This document shows positions 9,595 through 18,083 of a DNA stretch of 64,000 nt, piece after piece. The notes beneath the pieces are model-generated. The model had not been told where the DNA came from. It was given only the letters and a program-made list of their open reading frames with translations, and did no database searches. Origin of the DNA: a bacterium (GTDB lineage: Bacteria; Armatimonadota; Fimbriimonadia; Fimbriimonadales; Fimbriimonadaceae); contig JAIXUN010000002.1 in assembly GCA_027483535.1 (NCBI GenBank), forward strand, positions 1,116,001 to 1,180,000, in the 5' to 3' direction. Within the stretch, counting starts at the first letter, position 1; each line of letters opens with the position of its first letter. The translations under genes were made by a program, and so were the position numbers.

Positions 9595-10737
9595 TTATGA
9601 TATCCCTCTAAACGTGGAGAGGACGGTTTGAGATACATCAGAGCGCCTCAGTCTTGGCTCGCCGAGAACTCGCTCATCGAACGGAACGTTCTGCTGAGGG
9701 GTGCCGCCCACCTCTGCCACGAGCGCATAGAGGGAGTCTGACTTTTCGGGTTGCTCCAGACCGGTGGCGACGAAAAGGAAGCTCGGCAACCCGCCCTTCG
9801 ACCGCTCGGTCCGCCAAGCTTCCTCGATAGGTTCGAGGAGGTTTTTCTCGACTTCGCGAGCAAAATAGTCGAGTGCGTCAAAGTCTCCGATTCGGCGAAG
9901 TTCTTTAGCACCCGACAGAACCGTAATCGAATCGCTTTCGGATTGGATTCGAGATCGGAGCGTCTCCCACTTAGTCTGAAGACCGGTGCCGATAGTCGGC
10001 TTGCCATCGACGCGTAAACCCGTGAGGCGAGCGAGGCCTTCTAGCCTTAACGAGTCGGTGAAAATTCGCACCGGGGACCCGTATCGCAAGGCCATTTTCG
10101 GAACTCGCTCGCGAATGCCTGCTCCCCAGGGCCAGAGTAAGTTGATCGGCTGAAGACCCTCATCCAGGCGTCTCCGATTCTCTTCGCACTCGGTGAGCAT
10201 GTTGATGGAGTCGTCGATGAATCGACGCAGATCCTTTTCCGCGTCACCCTCGGGGAGCACGGATATGAGCGGTTTTCCGATAGCGTGGTTCGGACCGTGC
10301 AGCAGGTGATCGCCCCACTTTTCCCAGACTAGACCGTGATCCCAGTCTCTGCCGGGGACCACGGTGAGCAGTTTGGATTTCAGAGAATCGAACGTCGTTA
10401 AAAGCTGCTTTTGCAACGCGGCAGACGGCCGTTCGGTGTCTGGTTCACGTATTTGCCCGTCCACCAGCGACATGACCGAAACGTGGAAATGAGTGGACCG
10501 ATCGGGCGGTTCGGCACCGAACGCGGCCACGGTGAGGGGGCCTTGAGCAAGTCGCACCTCTCGGGGGCTTAATCCCAGCAGGGCCGCCTCGGGTGTTTCG
10601 ACATCGGTGGGGAGGACGCCCCGGAAGATATCGGCGACCTCTGGCAGGCGACGCACGAATCCGGTTCGCTCACGTAAAACGGAGGGCTCAGACTCTGAGC
10701 CAAGGAGACCTTCGAGAATGAGAACGACGTTCCGCAT
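9595..10737 (-). CDS. Divergent ApgM-like (alkaline phosphatase superfamily) protein
   Basis: The 380-residue product resembles the archaeal-type 2,3-bisphosphoglycerate-independent phosphoglycerate mutase: VVLILEGLLG at the start, TPEAALLGLSPREVRLAQGPL near residue 50, and NLLWPWGAGIRERVP near residue 200, which matches the family's LWGxG segment. Key features of active members look altered. The opening VVLIxDG has Glu for the metal-binding Asp, and the usual metal and phosphoserine motifs are not obvious. It may be a structural relative that has lost or changed activity. It ends 58 bases before the solenoid-protein ATG and starts 27 bases after purF, so it may be in the purF transcript. Confidence 0.5.
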   Translation of the reverse strand: MRNVVLILEGLLGSESEPSVLRERTGFVRRLPEVADIFRGVLPTDVETPEAALLGLSPREVRLAQGPLTVAAFGAEPPDRSTHFHVSVMSLVDGQIREPDTERPSAALQKQLLTTFDSLKSKLLTVVPGRDWDHGLVWEKWGDHLLHGPNHAIGKPLISVLPEGDAEKDLRRFIDDSINMLTECEENRRRLDEGLQPINLLWPWGAGIRERVPKMALRYGSPVRIFTDSLRLEGLARLTGLRVDGKPTIGTGLQTKWETLRSRIQSESDSITVLSGAKELRRIGDFDALDYFAREVEKNLLEPIEEAWRTERSKGGLPSFLFVATGLEQPEKSDSLYALVAEVGGTPQQNVPFDERVLGEPRLRRSDVSQTVLSTFRGIS

Positions 10738-10764
10738 TATCTAGACATGATTTTGACCGGGAGG

Positions 10765-12327
10765 TTATTCCGCGTCCAAGAGTGACAGTTGGCCCGACGA
10801 GACCGTTGCCATTTCTCCAATCTTGGGAGGAGCTTCGAAGGCGTTCTTTCGCAATCCTTCTGGGACGGCGATCGGGTACTTGCCCGTGAAACAGGCGTTG
10901 CAGAATCCGGCATCCAAGCCGCGAACGGCTCGCTGGGCGCCTTCCACACTCAGGAATCCGAGGGTGGTTGCGCCGACGTGCTTGCAAAGGGCCTCTACAT
11001 CCATCTTCGCCGATGCGAGTTCTCCCTTGCTGGCCATATCGATGCCATAGAAGCATGGGAACTTGATGGGAGGGGCCGTGATGCGAACGTGGACCTCGGC
11101 GGCACCGGAGTCGAACAACAACTTAACGATCTGCTTGGTGGTGGTGCCCCGAACAATGGAGTCGTCGACAAGAACGACTCGCTTGCCCTTCAGGTGGTCG
11201 ACGAGCGGCGTGAGCTTCATGCGAACACCGAGTTCTCGCATTCTTTGATCGGGCTGGATGAACGTGCGGTGAATGTAGCGACTCTTCATCATTCCTTCCC
11301 GGAAGGGGATGCCCGTTGCCTCGGCGTAACCTAGGGCGGCGGGGATTCCGCTATCTGGCACCGGAACAACGATGTCGGCCTCACACGGGTGTTCGGCGGC
11401 CAGTTGAGCTCCCATCCTTTCGCGGGCTCCGTAAAGCGAGGTGCCCTGCATCATGGAATCGGGTCTTGCGAAGTAGATGAACTCGAACAGACACATCGCT
11501 TCGCCTTCGTTTTTATGGCCCTGGGCGTAGCGAATCCCGGAATCGTCGATGATCACCATCTCGCCGGGGTGCAGTTCTCGTTCGATACTTGCGCCAAGGG
11601 GACCGAATGCGCAGGATTCGCTGGCGACGATGAACCCGTCTCCCAGTCGACCCGTGATGAGAGGTCGAATGCCGTTGGGATCTCGGAAGCCGATGATCAT
11701 TTTCGGCGTGAGAACGGTGACCGAAAACGCACCTTTGCACCGGCGCATCACTTCGGCGACGGCGGCCTCTGGACCTTTATCGAAGTTTCGCACCAAGATT
11801 CGGGCGAGAATTTCACTGTCGGATGTGGAATCGAAGTGCTCCCCTTCGGCCTCCATCTCGGAGCGCAGTTCGGCGGTGTTGATGAGGTTCCCGTTGTGGG
11901 CAACCGCAATCTCGCCGACCAGGCTTTGGCAGTAAATCGGTTGGGCGTTGCGGAGCAGGGAAGCGCCCGTGGTGGAGTAGCGAGTGTGGCCAACCGCCAT
12001 TCGGCCAGGGAGCGTGGCAAGAACTTCGGGGGTGAAGACTTGATTCACCAGGCCCATGTCTTTGTGCATCCGAACCTTTTCGCCGTCGCTTACCGCAATT
12101 CCGGCCGATTCTTGTCCACGATGCTGGAGGGCGAAGAGTCCGAAGAACGCCGAGACGGCAACGTCTTCTTCTGGCGAGTACACGCCGACGACGCCGCACT
12201 CTTCTTTGAGTCGATCCTCAACCTCACCAAGATCGTGAATGATGGTCGTTGGGTCTTCTTCGACTGGGCTTTGACCGATCAAGGGCAAGGGCTGATCCAC
12301 GGTTTCAGAATACCGCTCAACGAGCAC
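10765..12327 (-). CDS. purF: Amidophosphoribosyltransferase PurF
   Basis: PurF makes phosphoribosylamine from PRPP and glutamine, the first committed step of purine synthesis. The catalytic Cys is in EECGVVGVY, the Ntn-hydrolase motif is FALQHRGQESAGI, and the PRPP loop is VVLVDDSIVRGTTT. Cysteines in MCLFEFIYFARPD, FPCFYGID and GFCNACFTG match the four that bind [4Fe-4S] in the Bacillus-type enzyme, so the N-terminus is a cleaved propeptide ahead of the Cys. The frame is open to 12405, but that part overlaps the rpmB terminator. I chose the GTG at 12327, which leaves a 43-residue propeptide, long for the family. The GTG at 12300 is another option. Confidence 0.95.
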   Translation of the reverse strand: MLVERYSETVDQPLPLIGQSPVEEDPTTIIHDLGEVEDRLKEECGVVGVYSPEEDVAVSAFFGLFALQHRGQESAGIAVSDGEKVRMHKDMGLVNQVFTPEVLATLPGRMAVGHTRYSTTGASLLRNAQPIYCQSLVGEIAVAHNGNLINTAELRSEMEAEGEHFDSTSDSEILARILVRNFDKGPEAAVAEVMRRCKGAFSVTVLTPKMIIGFRDPNGIRPLITGRLGDGFIVASESCAFGPLGASIERELHPGEMVIIDDSGIRYAQGHKNEGEAMCLFEFIYFARPDSMMQGTSLYGARERMGAQLAAEHPCEADIVVPVPDSGIPAALGYAEATGIPFREGMMKSRYIHRTFIQPDQRMRELGVRMKLTPLVDHLKGKRVVLVDDSIVRGTTTKQIVKLLFDSGAAEVHVRITAPPIKFPCFYGIDMASKGELASAKMDVEALCKHVGATTLGFLSVEGAQRAVRGLDAGFCNACFTGKYPIAVPEGLRKNAFEAPPKIGEMATVSSGQLSLLDAE

Positions 12328-12375
12328 TCGCTCACGAGGCGTCGGGATCCTGCGACCAGAAATGAAGAAATAAAA

Positions 12376-12406
12376 AGTGGCCTCGACTCTAGTAGTCGAA
12401 ACCACT
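12376..12406 (-). terminator. Intrinsic terminator of rpmB
   Basis: On the minus strand AGTGG..CCACT and, inside it, TCGAC..GTCGA form a stem, followed by TTTTTATTTC. It lies just beyond the rpmB stop (12430) and before purF, which argues for a purF start downstream of it. Confidence 0.7.
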
Positions 12407-12429
12407 CTTAGAAACCTCTAAAGACGTGT

Positions 12430-12702
12430 TTAAACGTTGTAGGACGGCTTCTTCAACCAAGCCTTCGGAATCGGCTTGAGACCGCAAGCGACTGCGGCGA
12501 ACTCTGGGCTCTTGAGAACCGAAGTGGCGATCACGAGCGTGACCTTTCCGTTCGGAGTGTTCACGCGAACAGACTGCAGGTTAGCATGCTGGGTTCGGTT
12601 CTTGTGAGGAGCCTTGTACTTCCAACCTTGCGAGTGTCGGTTGCGAATGAACTTCGCTTTCGTGTTACCCGTCTTACCACTTACCTGACAGACCTTTGCC
12701 AT
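12430..12702 (-). CDS. rpmB: 50S ribosomal protein L28
   Basis: L28 is a small basic protein of the large ribosomal subunit. The ATG at 12702 gives MAKVCQVSGKTGNTKAKFIRN.. with the family's conserved GN.. and SH..K..W..N..HK.R segments, 90 residues in all. The frame is open further upstream to 12789, but that extension runs into the terminator of the RRM gene and has no family similarity. The zinc-type Cys pairs of some L28 proteins are absent, as in the zinc-independent form. Confidence 0.95.
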   Translation of the reverse strand: MAKVCQVSGKTGNTKAKFIRNRHSQGWKYKAPHKNRTQHANLQSVRVNTPNGKVTLVIATSVLKSPEFAAVACGLKPIPKAWLKKPSYNV

Positions 12703-12755
12703 CGCTAAACCTTTTGCCGACGATAATCCGGCGAAATTTAATGATACCCAAAAGG

Positions 12756-12800
12756 AATCGCCCCGTGCAACTTGCGATTGGCAAGCCACACGGGGCGATT
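12756..12800 (-). terminator. Intrinsic terminator of the RRM protein gene
   Basis: A 12-bp perfect stem AATCGCCCCGTG / CACGGGGCGATT with a 21-base loop is followed on the minus strand by CCTTTTGGG. It lies 20 bases past the stop of the RNA-binding protein gene. Confidence 0.8.
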
Positions 12801-12820
12801 CAGATTGTTGACGCTAGAGC

Positions 12821-13183
12821 TTAGTAGCGACCGCTACGTCCGCCGCCGCCCGAACGGCCACCGCCGCCCGATCGACCGCCACCGCCGCCGCCGTAGCCAC
12901 CGCCGCCACCAGAGCGACCGCCGCCACCGCCGCCGCTGAATCCGCCTTCACGGGGAGCCTTCGGTCGTGCTTCGTTTACAGTGAGAGTTCGGCCGCCAAG
13001 CGTTGCGCCGTTCTTAGCTTCGATTGCTGCGTCGAGGTGCTCTTCATCGATATCGATGAAAGCAAAGCCTCGGCCTTCGATGATTCGAGCGTTCGTGCCG
13101 TTATAATCGGCAAACGCATCTACGAGATCGCCCTCTGAGAGCGAGTAGGGGATGTTCCCCACGTATAGAGTTTTTCGGGACAT
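12821..13183 (-). CDS. Single-RRM glycine-rich RNA-binding protein
   Basis: This 120-residue protein has one RNA-recognition motif (RNP2 LYVGNIPYS near residue 5, RNP1 GRGFAFIDI near 42) and a tail made almost entirely of Gly, Arg, Ser and Tyr. That architecture matches the cold-induced Rbp proteins of cyanobacteria and plant glycine-rich RNA-binding proteins, which act as RNA chaperones. The ATG at 13183 begins MSRKTLYVGN; an in-frame start at 13204 would read through the leader hairpins and is less likely. There is no clear Shine-Dalgarno, and the start region lies inside a switch-like leader. The gene has its own promoter and terminator. Confidence 0.92.
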   Translation of the reverse strand: MSRKTLYVGNIPYSLSEGDLVDAFADYNGTNARIIEGRGFAFIDIDEEHLDAAIEAKNGATLGGRTLTVNEARPKAPREGGFSGGGGGGRSGGGGGYGGGGGGRSGGGGRSGGGGRSGRY

Positions 13184-13184
13184 T

Positions 13185-13223
13185 GTTGCAAGTACCTGAT
13201 GCAACCGTTCGAGGCAGGTTGCA
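13185..13223 (-). promoter_or_regulatory. Two mutually exclusive hairpins before the RRM start codon
   Basis: Reading the minus strand, TGCAACC (13223-13217), GGTTGCA (13206-13200) and TGCAAC (13190-13185) follow one another. The middle arm can pair with either neighbour. The second option places the stem one base before the ATG and would block initiation. This is a plausible temperature- or protein-controlled translational switch. Confidence 0.5.
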
Positions 13224-13280
13224 CACGCCTGTTGTCATCGATTCAAAGGCGCGCTGCGTACTTTGCAAGGAGACTCCTTT

Positions 13281-13286
13281 ATTATA
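13281..13286 (-). promoter_or_regulatory. Promoter -10 element for the RRM gene
   Basis: An exact TATAAT stands on the minus strand about 98 bases before the RRM ATG. The matching -35 region falls in the T-run of the upstream terminator and is only T-rich. A start near 13274 gives a leader of about 90 bases, long as in cold-shock genes. Confidence 0.6.
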
Positions 13287-13303
13287 CGTCCGATTCGAAC
13301 AAA

Positions 13304-13335
13304 AAAAGAGAGCCGACCTTGGTCGACTCTCTTTT
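13304..13335 (-). terminator. Intrinsic terminator of the type II secretion operon end
   Basis: A 15-bp stem with one G-U pair and a 2-base loop (AAAAGAGAG..CTCTCTTTT) has T-rich flanks on both strands. It lies 27 bases past the stop of the Spy-like gene. Confidence 0.85.
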
Positions 13336-13362
13336 GAACGTAGATTCAAAGGGAAAGGGGGT

Positions 13363-14031
13363 TCAGTTCGTTTCCTTAAAGGTAAAAGGCTTGCCACCCA
13401 TCGCTGCCAACTTCGACTTCTGATCGCCGGTTAGCATCTTCTGGATCTCGGTGCCAAGCACCTTGTTGTTGCCCTCAACTCGCGCCATGATTTCTTGAGG
13501 AGTCGTGTTTCCGTCTCTCATGCTGCCCCAAAGCGCTCGGTTCGCTTGCTCAAGCTTCTTATTGAGCTCGTCGATCTTCGATATCTGATCGGCGGTCAGT
13601 CCGACCTCTTTCTGGTACTCAGCAATGGTGAGCGCCCGCTCCTTCATGTACTGAACGTGAAGCTCTTTCAGCCGAACCTTTTGCTCGGGAGTCAGAACGT
13701 CCATCGTGAGCTTCTCGCCCTCGGCCATCATCTTTTGACCTTGAGCCATCATCTCCTCTCGGGACATGCCAGAACCCTGGGCGTTTTGCATTTGCGCCCG
13801 GAACTTCTCCATCATCGCCTGCTGGTTCGCCTGGAATTTCGCTTCTTGGTCAGAGCTGATCTTCAGCTCTTCCTTCACGTCCTCGCGGAACAGCAGACCG
13901 GCTTTGGAGTTGCCCATCATGCGCATACCCATGCCTTGGCGACCACCACCGCCTCCACCGAAGCCCTGAGCCATCGAAAGAGCGGATAGAGCTGCAAGCC
14001 CCACGGCGATAATTGTTCGAGTTAGTTTCAT
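13363..14031 (-). CDS. Periplasmic Spy/LTXXQ-like helical protein
   Basis: The 222-residue product has a signal peptide (MKLTRTIIAVGLAALSALSMAQ), a Gly/Met-rich linker, and then a long helical region with three LTxxQ-type segments: LKISSDQEAKF, LTPEQKVRLKEL and LTADQISKIDEL. These mark the Spy/CpxP-like family of periplasmic chaperones and metal sensors. It is the last gene before the terminator and starts 38 bases after the secretin gene, so it may help fold or protect envelope or secreted proteins. That role is inferred. Confidence 0.75.
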   Translation of the reverse strand: MKLTRTIIAVGLAALSALSMAQGFGGGGGGRQGMGMRMMGNSKAGLLFREDVKEELKISSDQEAKFQANQQAMMEKFRAQMQNAQGSGMSREEMMAQGQKMMAEGEKLTMDVLTPEQKVRLKELHVQYMKERALTIAEYQKEVGLTADQISKIDELNKKLEQANRALWGSMRDGNTTPQEIMARVEGNNKVLGTEIQKMLTGDQKSKLAAMGGKPFTFKETN

Positions 14032-14069
14032 CTTTGATTCCCAATCGCGGTTAGTGTAAGGCTAAAGGG

Positions 14070-16550
14070 TTAGCGACCGCCACCTTTCTTGTCGGGTGGA
14101 GGAACGGTTCCTTTCTTGTCATCGCCTTTCTTATCGTCGACCTTTTTGTTCTCGGGCGGAACAATGCTTCCAATCGAGTCTTGGCTTTCTTTACTCAGCT
14201 TTTTGACCTGATCGTCCCGAAGTTTTCGAGCCTCGTCCGGGTTGCGGACAATTCTCGGCGTGAGCAATACGATTAGCTCGGTCTGATTACCCGTCTTGCT
14301 TCGGCTCTTGAACAGGTTGCCCAAGATCGGAATATCTCCTAGCAGCGGCACCTTATTGGTGGTTGTTTGAACCGTATTTCGGATGATTCCACCCAAGATA
14401 ATCGTCTCTCCATCCTTCACGGAAACGATGGTGTCCGCTTCTCGTTGGTTGATGATCGGTGCTTGGAAGTCCGTAAAGCCCTGAAGTTCGTTGGCGGTTT
14501 GGTTCACGTCGAGCGCGACCATTCCGTTGCTGGTAATTCGGGGCGTCACCGTCAAAACAATTCCCACGTCTTCGAACGCGTAGGTGAAGAGCTGTCCACC
14601 GTTGATGTCCTGTCGGGTGTTGGTGATGTACGGAACCCGCTGGCTGATGTTGATCTGCGCCTGAACGTTGTTGGAGGTGAAGATTCGCGGAGTCGACAAA
14701 ACCTTGAACTTGCTATTCGTTTGAATCGCATTGATCAAGCTCGTGAAGTTACCGCCGCTAAGGGTGTAGCGGAATCCGGGAAGAGCACCCGCCGTCGTGC
14801 TGGCCGCATTCAAGCCGAATCCGGTGCTACCGTTTCCAACCGAGTTTTGCTCGCCAAGCGCGTTACCGACTCGCCAACCAAATTCGACACCGAGTCGAGA
14901 GGACTCATCAAGCGATGCCTCGACAATGACCGTCTCAATCATGACCTGGTCAGGAATCTTGTCAAGCTGGTTCAAAACGTTCTTGAGCAGCTCAACGTTG
15001 TCCGGGGTCGTGACGACGATGATCGAGTTCGTGTTGTTGTCCGGAATTGCCGTGATCTGACCCGTGAGGTCCCGAACCGGAACAAGTCGGCCGTCCTGCG
15101 TTCGCGCCGTTTGCTGTTGGGTCTGTCCTTGGCGGTTTTGTTGACCACCGAAGAGCCCTCCAAAACCTCCACCTTGAGCGACCAACACGTTGGTCGCAAG
15201 TTCGCCGAGTCCGTTCTCAGGGTTCTCAAGATCGAGAAGTAGGGAGTTCGGATCGTCGTCCACCTGGGCTCGGTTCTGAGTATTTTGTCGAGGTTGAGCC
15301 TGGGTGTTTCGGTTTTGGGCGGGAGTGTTGAGTCGTCCCGTGCCCGTGTTTCGGAGTCCTTGCCGTTGACCAAAGGCCTGGTTCATCAGGTTAGAAACAT
15401 CCTCGGCGCGAGCATTTTCCAGCGGGAACACGAAGGTGGTGTTCTCGATCGGGATGTTCTGGTCGAGTTCCTTAATCACTTCCTCAGTGATCTTCAAACT
15501 CTCTTCCGTGGCAGTGACAACCAAAGAGTTGGATCGTGCTTCGACCGCAACCGTTCCGAAGGAAGCCTGAGCCGAACCGAATCGCAGCGCCTGTTGGAAC
15601 CGGTCGCCAACGTTGGTGTTCGAGTTGGTGATGCCGCCTCGACCTCGGGGTGCGTTGTTCGTCAGAACGTTTTGGACCACCGGGGCGATGTCTTGAGCCG
15701 ACGCGTAGTTGATCTTGAAGACCTTCGTCTTCTGTGGCTGATCGGTTTCCTTGTCGATCTGCTTCAAAATGTCGGCAACTTGTCGATGCTCGCTATCCGA
15801 TGCATTGATGATCACCGAGTTTGAGAAGTCGTCGGAACTTGCCCGTACGGTCGACGAAGATTGTCCCCCACCGAATCCGGTGAAACCGCCTCCGCCACCG
15901 AATCGGTTGTTCTGGCCGCCACCGAATCGACCACCTTGGCCACCACGGTTGTTTTGACCAAAGCCACCGCCTTGTTGGAAGAACTGCGCGAACGGGTTGC
16001 TTGGCTGCCCGGAAGTTGCGAATACCTCGTTGATCGTTCGAGCGACCTGGGTTGCGTTGGCAAACTTGATTTGGTAGATCTTGAGCACCGGCTTCGGTTG
16101 CTCAAACATTCCCGCCATCATGCTCGGGTCGAAACCGCCACGGCTTCGATCGTCTCGTTGCTGCTTTTGGCGAATGACCAGAAGACCGCCTTCCTTCACC
16201 ATCTCGTACTTCTTTAGATCGAGTGTGGTCTTTAGAATTTGGAACGCCTCGGAAAGAGTGATCGCTCCCGCGCTGGTCAGGGTGATCGGACCGGTTAGGC
16301 TGGGGTCTTTGACAATGGTGATTCCGCTCGTCTTTTGGAACAGCGAAAGAACGGCGTCAATGTTCGCATTGCGGAAATCGAGCTTGATCTTCGTGGTCTT
16401 GTTGAACTTGAAGTCATCCCAAGGCTTATCCGAGGTTTGTCCTCCGCCAAAGTCGAACTGCGCGTAGGCCGAAACGGGGGCGACTAAGACGCCACCGACG
16501 ACCGCCGCCAGTGCGAGCGATTTGAGTGAGAGTGATTGGTTCAATTTCAT
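14070..16550 (-). CDS. gspD: Type II secretion outer-membrane secretin
   Basis: GspD forms the outer-membrane gate of the type II machine. It has a signal peptide (..VSAYAQ), an N0-like domain (LDFRNANIDAVLSLFQKTSGITIV), then N1-N2-N3 modules (TKVFKINYASAQDIAPVVQNVL, FPLENARAEDVSNLMNQAF) and the secretin domain ending VPLLGDIPILGNLF..TELIVLLTPRIV. The two linkers (about residues 185-245 and 395-490) are unusually long and rich in Gly, Gln and Asn. The tail is Lys/Asp/Pro-rich. At 826 residues it is long for the family because of these inserts. It is the last core gene of the operon. Confidence 0.93.
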   Translation of the reverse strand: MKLNQSLSLKSLALAAVVGGVLVAPVSAYAQFDFGGGQTSDKPWDDFKFNKTTKIKLDFRNANIDAVLSLFQKTSGITIVKDPSLTGPITLTSAGAITLSEAFQILKTTLDLKKYEMVKEGGLLVIRQKQQRDDRSRGGFDPSMMAGMFEQPKPVLKIYQIKFANATQVARTINEVFATSGQPSNPFAQFFQQGGGFGQNNRGGQGGRFGGGQNNRFGGGGGFTGFGGGQSSSTVRASSDDFSNSVIINASDSEHRQVADILKQIDKETDQPQKTKVFKINYASAQDIAPVVQNVLTNNAPRGRGGITNSNTNVGDRFQQALRFGSAQASFGTVAVEARSNSLVVTATEESLKITEEVIKELDQNIPIENTTFVFPLENARAEDVSNLMNQAFGQRQGLRNTGTGRLNTPAQNRNTQAQPRQNTQNRAQVDDDPNSLLLDLENPENGLGELATNVLVAQGGGFGGLFGGQQNRQGQTQQQTARTQDGRLVPVRDLTGQITAIPDNNTNSIIVVTTPDNVELLKNVLNQLDKIPDQVMIETVIVEASLDESSRLGVEFGWRVGNALGEQNSVGNGSTGFGLNAASTTAGALPGFRYTLSGGNFTSLINAIQTNSKFKVLSTPRIFTSNNVQAQINISQRVPYITNTRQDINGGQLFTYAFEDVGIVLTVTPRITSNGMVALDVNQTANELQGFTDFQAPIINQREADTIVSVKDGETIILGGIIRNTVQTTTNKVPLLGDIPILGNLFKSRSKTGNQTELIVLLTPRIVRNPDEARKLRDDQVKKLSKESQDSIGSIVPPENKKVDDKKGDDKKGTVPPPDKKGGGR

Positions 16551-16553
16551 GGC

Positions 16554-17306
16554 TTAACCTCGTCGTCCTCGTCGTCCCCGATTAGCGTTCTGCGCATTCG
16601 GGTCCATCATAAATTGTCCGTCAGTTGTCTGATTTTCAGCAAAGACGTTCGTGTTTTGTGTTCGGTTCGCTGCGGGTGCAGGAGCGCCTGCGTCCATACC
16701 CGTGCCAGAAGCGATCGGCCCTCTAAGTGCTCGACCACCGTTCGGTACGACTACGGGAAGCGGCGCTAGGGAACCGCCACCTGCATAGGAGGCAGTTGTC
16801 GGTAGAGAAATGACCTTGGTTGTGCCGCGGCTTTCGATGGTGATCGATTCTTCTCCGATGTCGAAAACGGTTAGGCTGCGCCATTTCTGGTTGAGCCGCA
16901 AGAACTCCGTCGCACCCGTTGCGGTGTTTTCGAGCAGAGCCACTCGTCGCCCGTCAATTTCAGCGTGTCCGGTGTAAATCCAGGTTGCCTCTCCGCCTGC
17001 AAATGCGGCAGGAATTCCGTTCGGCACGTCCGACGTGAACGCGTTTCGCAGGGCAGATTTAGCCACTTCGGGAACAAAGCTGTTCTTTATCGGCGCGGAA
17101 ATCACTTCAAACTTCGCTTTGTAGTCTTCTTCAATAAAGCCGTCTTTGGACTTCTTCGCGACGCTCGATTTGGGGGTCAGCGACCTCTTTTTAGGAGGAG
17201 CCGGTTCCGTTTCGGTTAACTTAAGCCCCACGGCGCCAACAACCACTGCTCCAATTAGAATCGGGACGAGTGATGATTTCTTTTGTGTTGCGTTCTTCTC
17301 TGCCAT
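16554..17306 (-). CDS. GspC/PilP-like inner-membrane pilot protein
   Basis: This 250-residue protein has one N-terminal membrane helix (LVPILIGAVVVGAVGL), a Pro/Lys-rich linker and a small beta domain (WIYTGHAEIDGRRVALLENTATG..FDIGEESITIES). That arrangement is typical of GspC homology regions or PilP, which link the inner-membrane platform to the secretin. The C-terminal tail is disordered and ends GRRGRRG. It lies 3 bases before gspD, as expected for such a partner. The call rests on topology and position more than on sequence identity. Confidence 0.6.
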   Translation of the reverse strand: MAEKNATQKKSSLVPILIGAVVVGAVGLKLTETEPAPPKKRSLTPKSSVAKKSKDGFIEEDYKAKFEVISAPIKNSFVPEVAKSALRNAFTSDVPNGIPAAFAGGEATWIYTGHAEIDGRRVALLENTATGATEFLRLNQKWRSLTVFDIGEESITIESRGTTKVISLPTTASYAGGGSLAPLPVVVPNGGRALRGPIASGTGMDAGAPAPAANRTQNTNVFAENQTTDGQFMMDPNAQNANRGRRGRRG

Positions 17307-17333
17307 TTTTCTGCCGCTAGGTTCAAATTAAAA

Positions 17334-18083
17334 CTATTGTTTTTCGAGTGTCTTTTTCGCCGACTCGACGGACTTCTTGGACCCCAATTCCCCTACGTTG
17401 GCCGATGCCTTGTTAGTTTCTTCGGGAGCCTTCTTCACGCTTTCTACGGGGGTCGATTGGTTCGCTTTGGCTTGTCCTTCCGATTTCGGATCCGCCTTTG
17501 CGCTTTCTTGCCCCTTCACCGAATCTCCGGTTGTTGACTTGGAATCTGCTCCTGGCGTGTAAGGATCGCGGTAAGCCACCAAGCCGATACTCGCCGTCAC
17601 GAAGTCGCTTGTTCCTTCCGCCGAAGCTAGCTGGAACGAGCTAACCGCCAGTTTTGCATCACTCTCTTCGATGGATTGAACGAACTTCACAACGTTCGGA
17701 AAAGACCCGTCAACTGCAATAACGTAAGGGAGCTGTAAAAGGTCGGTTGTTTCAACCGATCTTTGGGGTCGGAAACTAATCAGTTTCACCGAAGCTTTCC
17801 CGGTTGCGGCGCGAACAATGGAGAGAACCTCGCCTGTTATCAAGTCGGGCTTTACGTCCCACTTGGTTTTCGCAAAGACCTGTTCAATGACGGCAATCCG
17901 CTCGTTTGCGGTGTCGATGGCGTTCGATGCTTGGCGAAGCTTCGCCAGTTTCTTGCCTTGAATGCCTTTCGCCGAAGGTGGCTTGACGAAGGCGAGCATC
18001 ACAAGTGCGCCCACAAGCAGGGCGATTCCGCCAACAAAGAGTCCTGATCCAAGCTGGTCTCGGGGGTCCTTAAAGCTGATCAT
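17334..18083 (-). CDS. PilO/GspM-like platform protein
   Basis: The 249-residue product has a single N-terminal membrane helix (LFVGGIALLVGALVMLAFV), a coiled-coil stretch (KLAKLRQASNAIDTANERIAVIEQVF), and a ferredoxin-like periplasmic domain with LPYVIAVDGSFPNVVKFVQSIEESDAKLAVSSFQL, the classic PilO/GspM pattern. A Lys/Ser/Ala-rich tail of about 75 residues follows. Its start overlaps the end of the GspL-like gene by four bases. It would pair with the GspL-like protein in the inner-membrane platform. Confidence 0.75.
   Translation of the reverse strand: MISFKDPRDQLGSGLFVGGIALLVGALVMLAFVKPPSAKGIQGKKLAKLRQASNAIDTANERIAVIEQVFAKTKWDVKPDLITGEVLSIVRAATGKASVKLISFRPQRSVETTDLLQLPYVIAVDGSFPNVVKFVQSIEESDAKLAVSSFQLASAEGTSDFVTASIGLVAYRDPYTPGADSKSTTGDSVKGQESAKADPKSEGQAKANQSTPVESVKKAPEETNKASANVGELGSKKSVESAKKTLEKQ

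Noticed and set aside
11389-12411. Long plus-strand frame opposite purF (340 codons), and similar ones opposite carB (2311-3273), fliF (55102-56757) and lnt (62505-63827)
   Set aside because: They lie antisense to well-supported genes, show no family features, and are shadows of the high-GC coding strand.
12703-12789. N-terminal extension of L28
   Set aside because: It overlaps the terminator of the RRM gene and has no similarity to L28 proteins.
13363-14031. Spy-like protein as a GspS pilotin
   Set aside because: It has a normal signal peptide without lipobox and LTxxQ motifs, which fit the Spy/CpxP-like family better than a pilotin.
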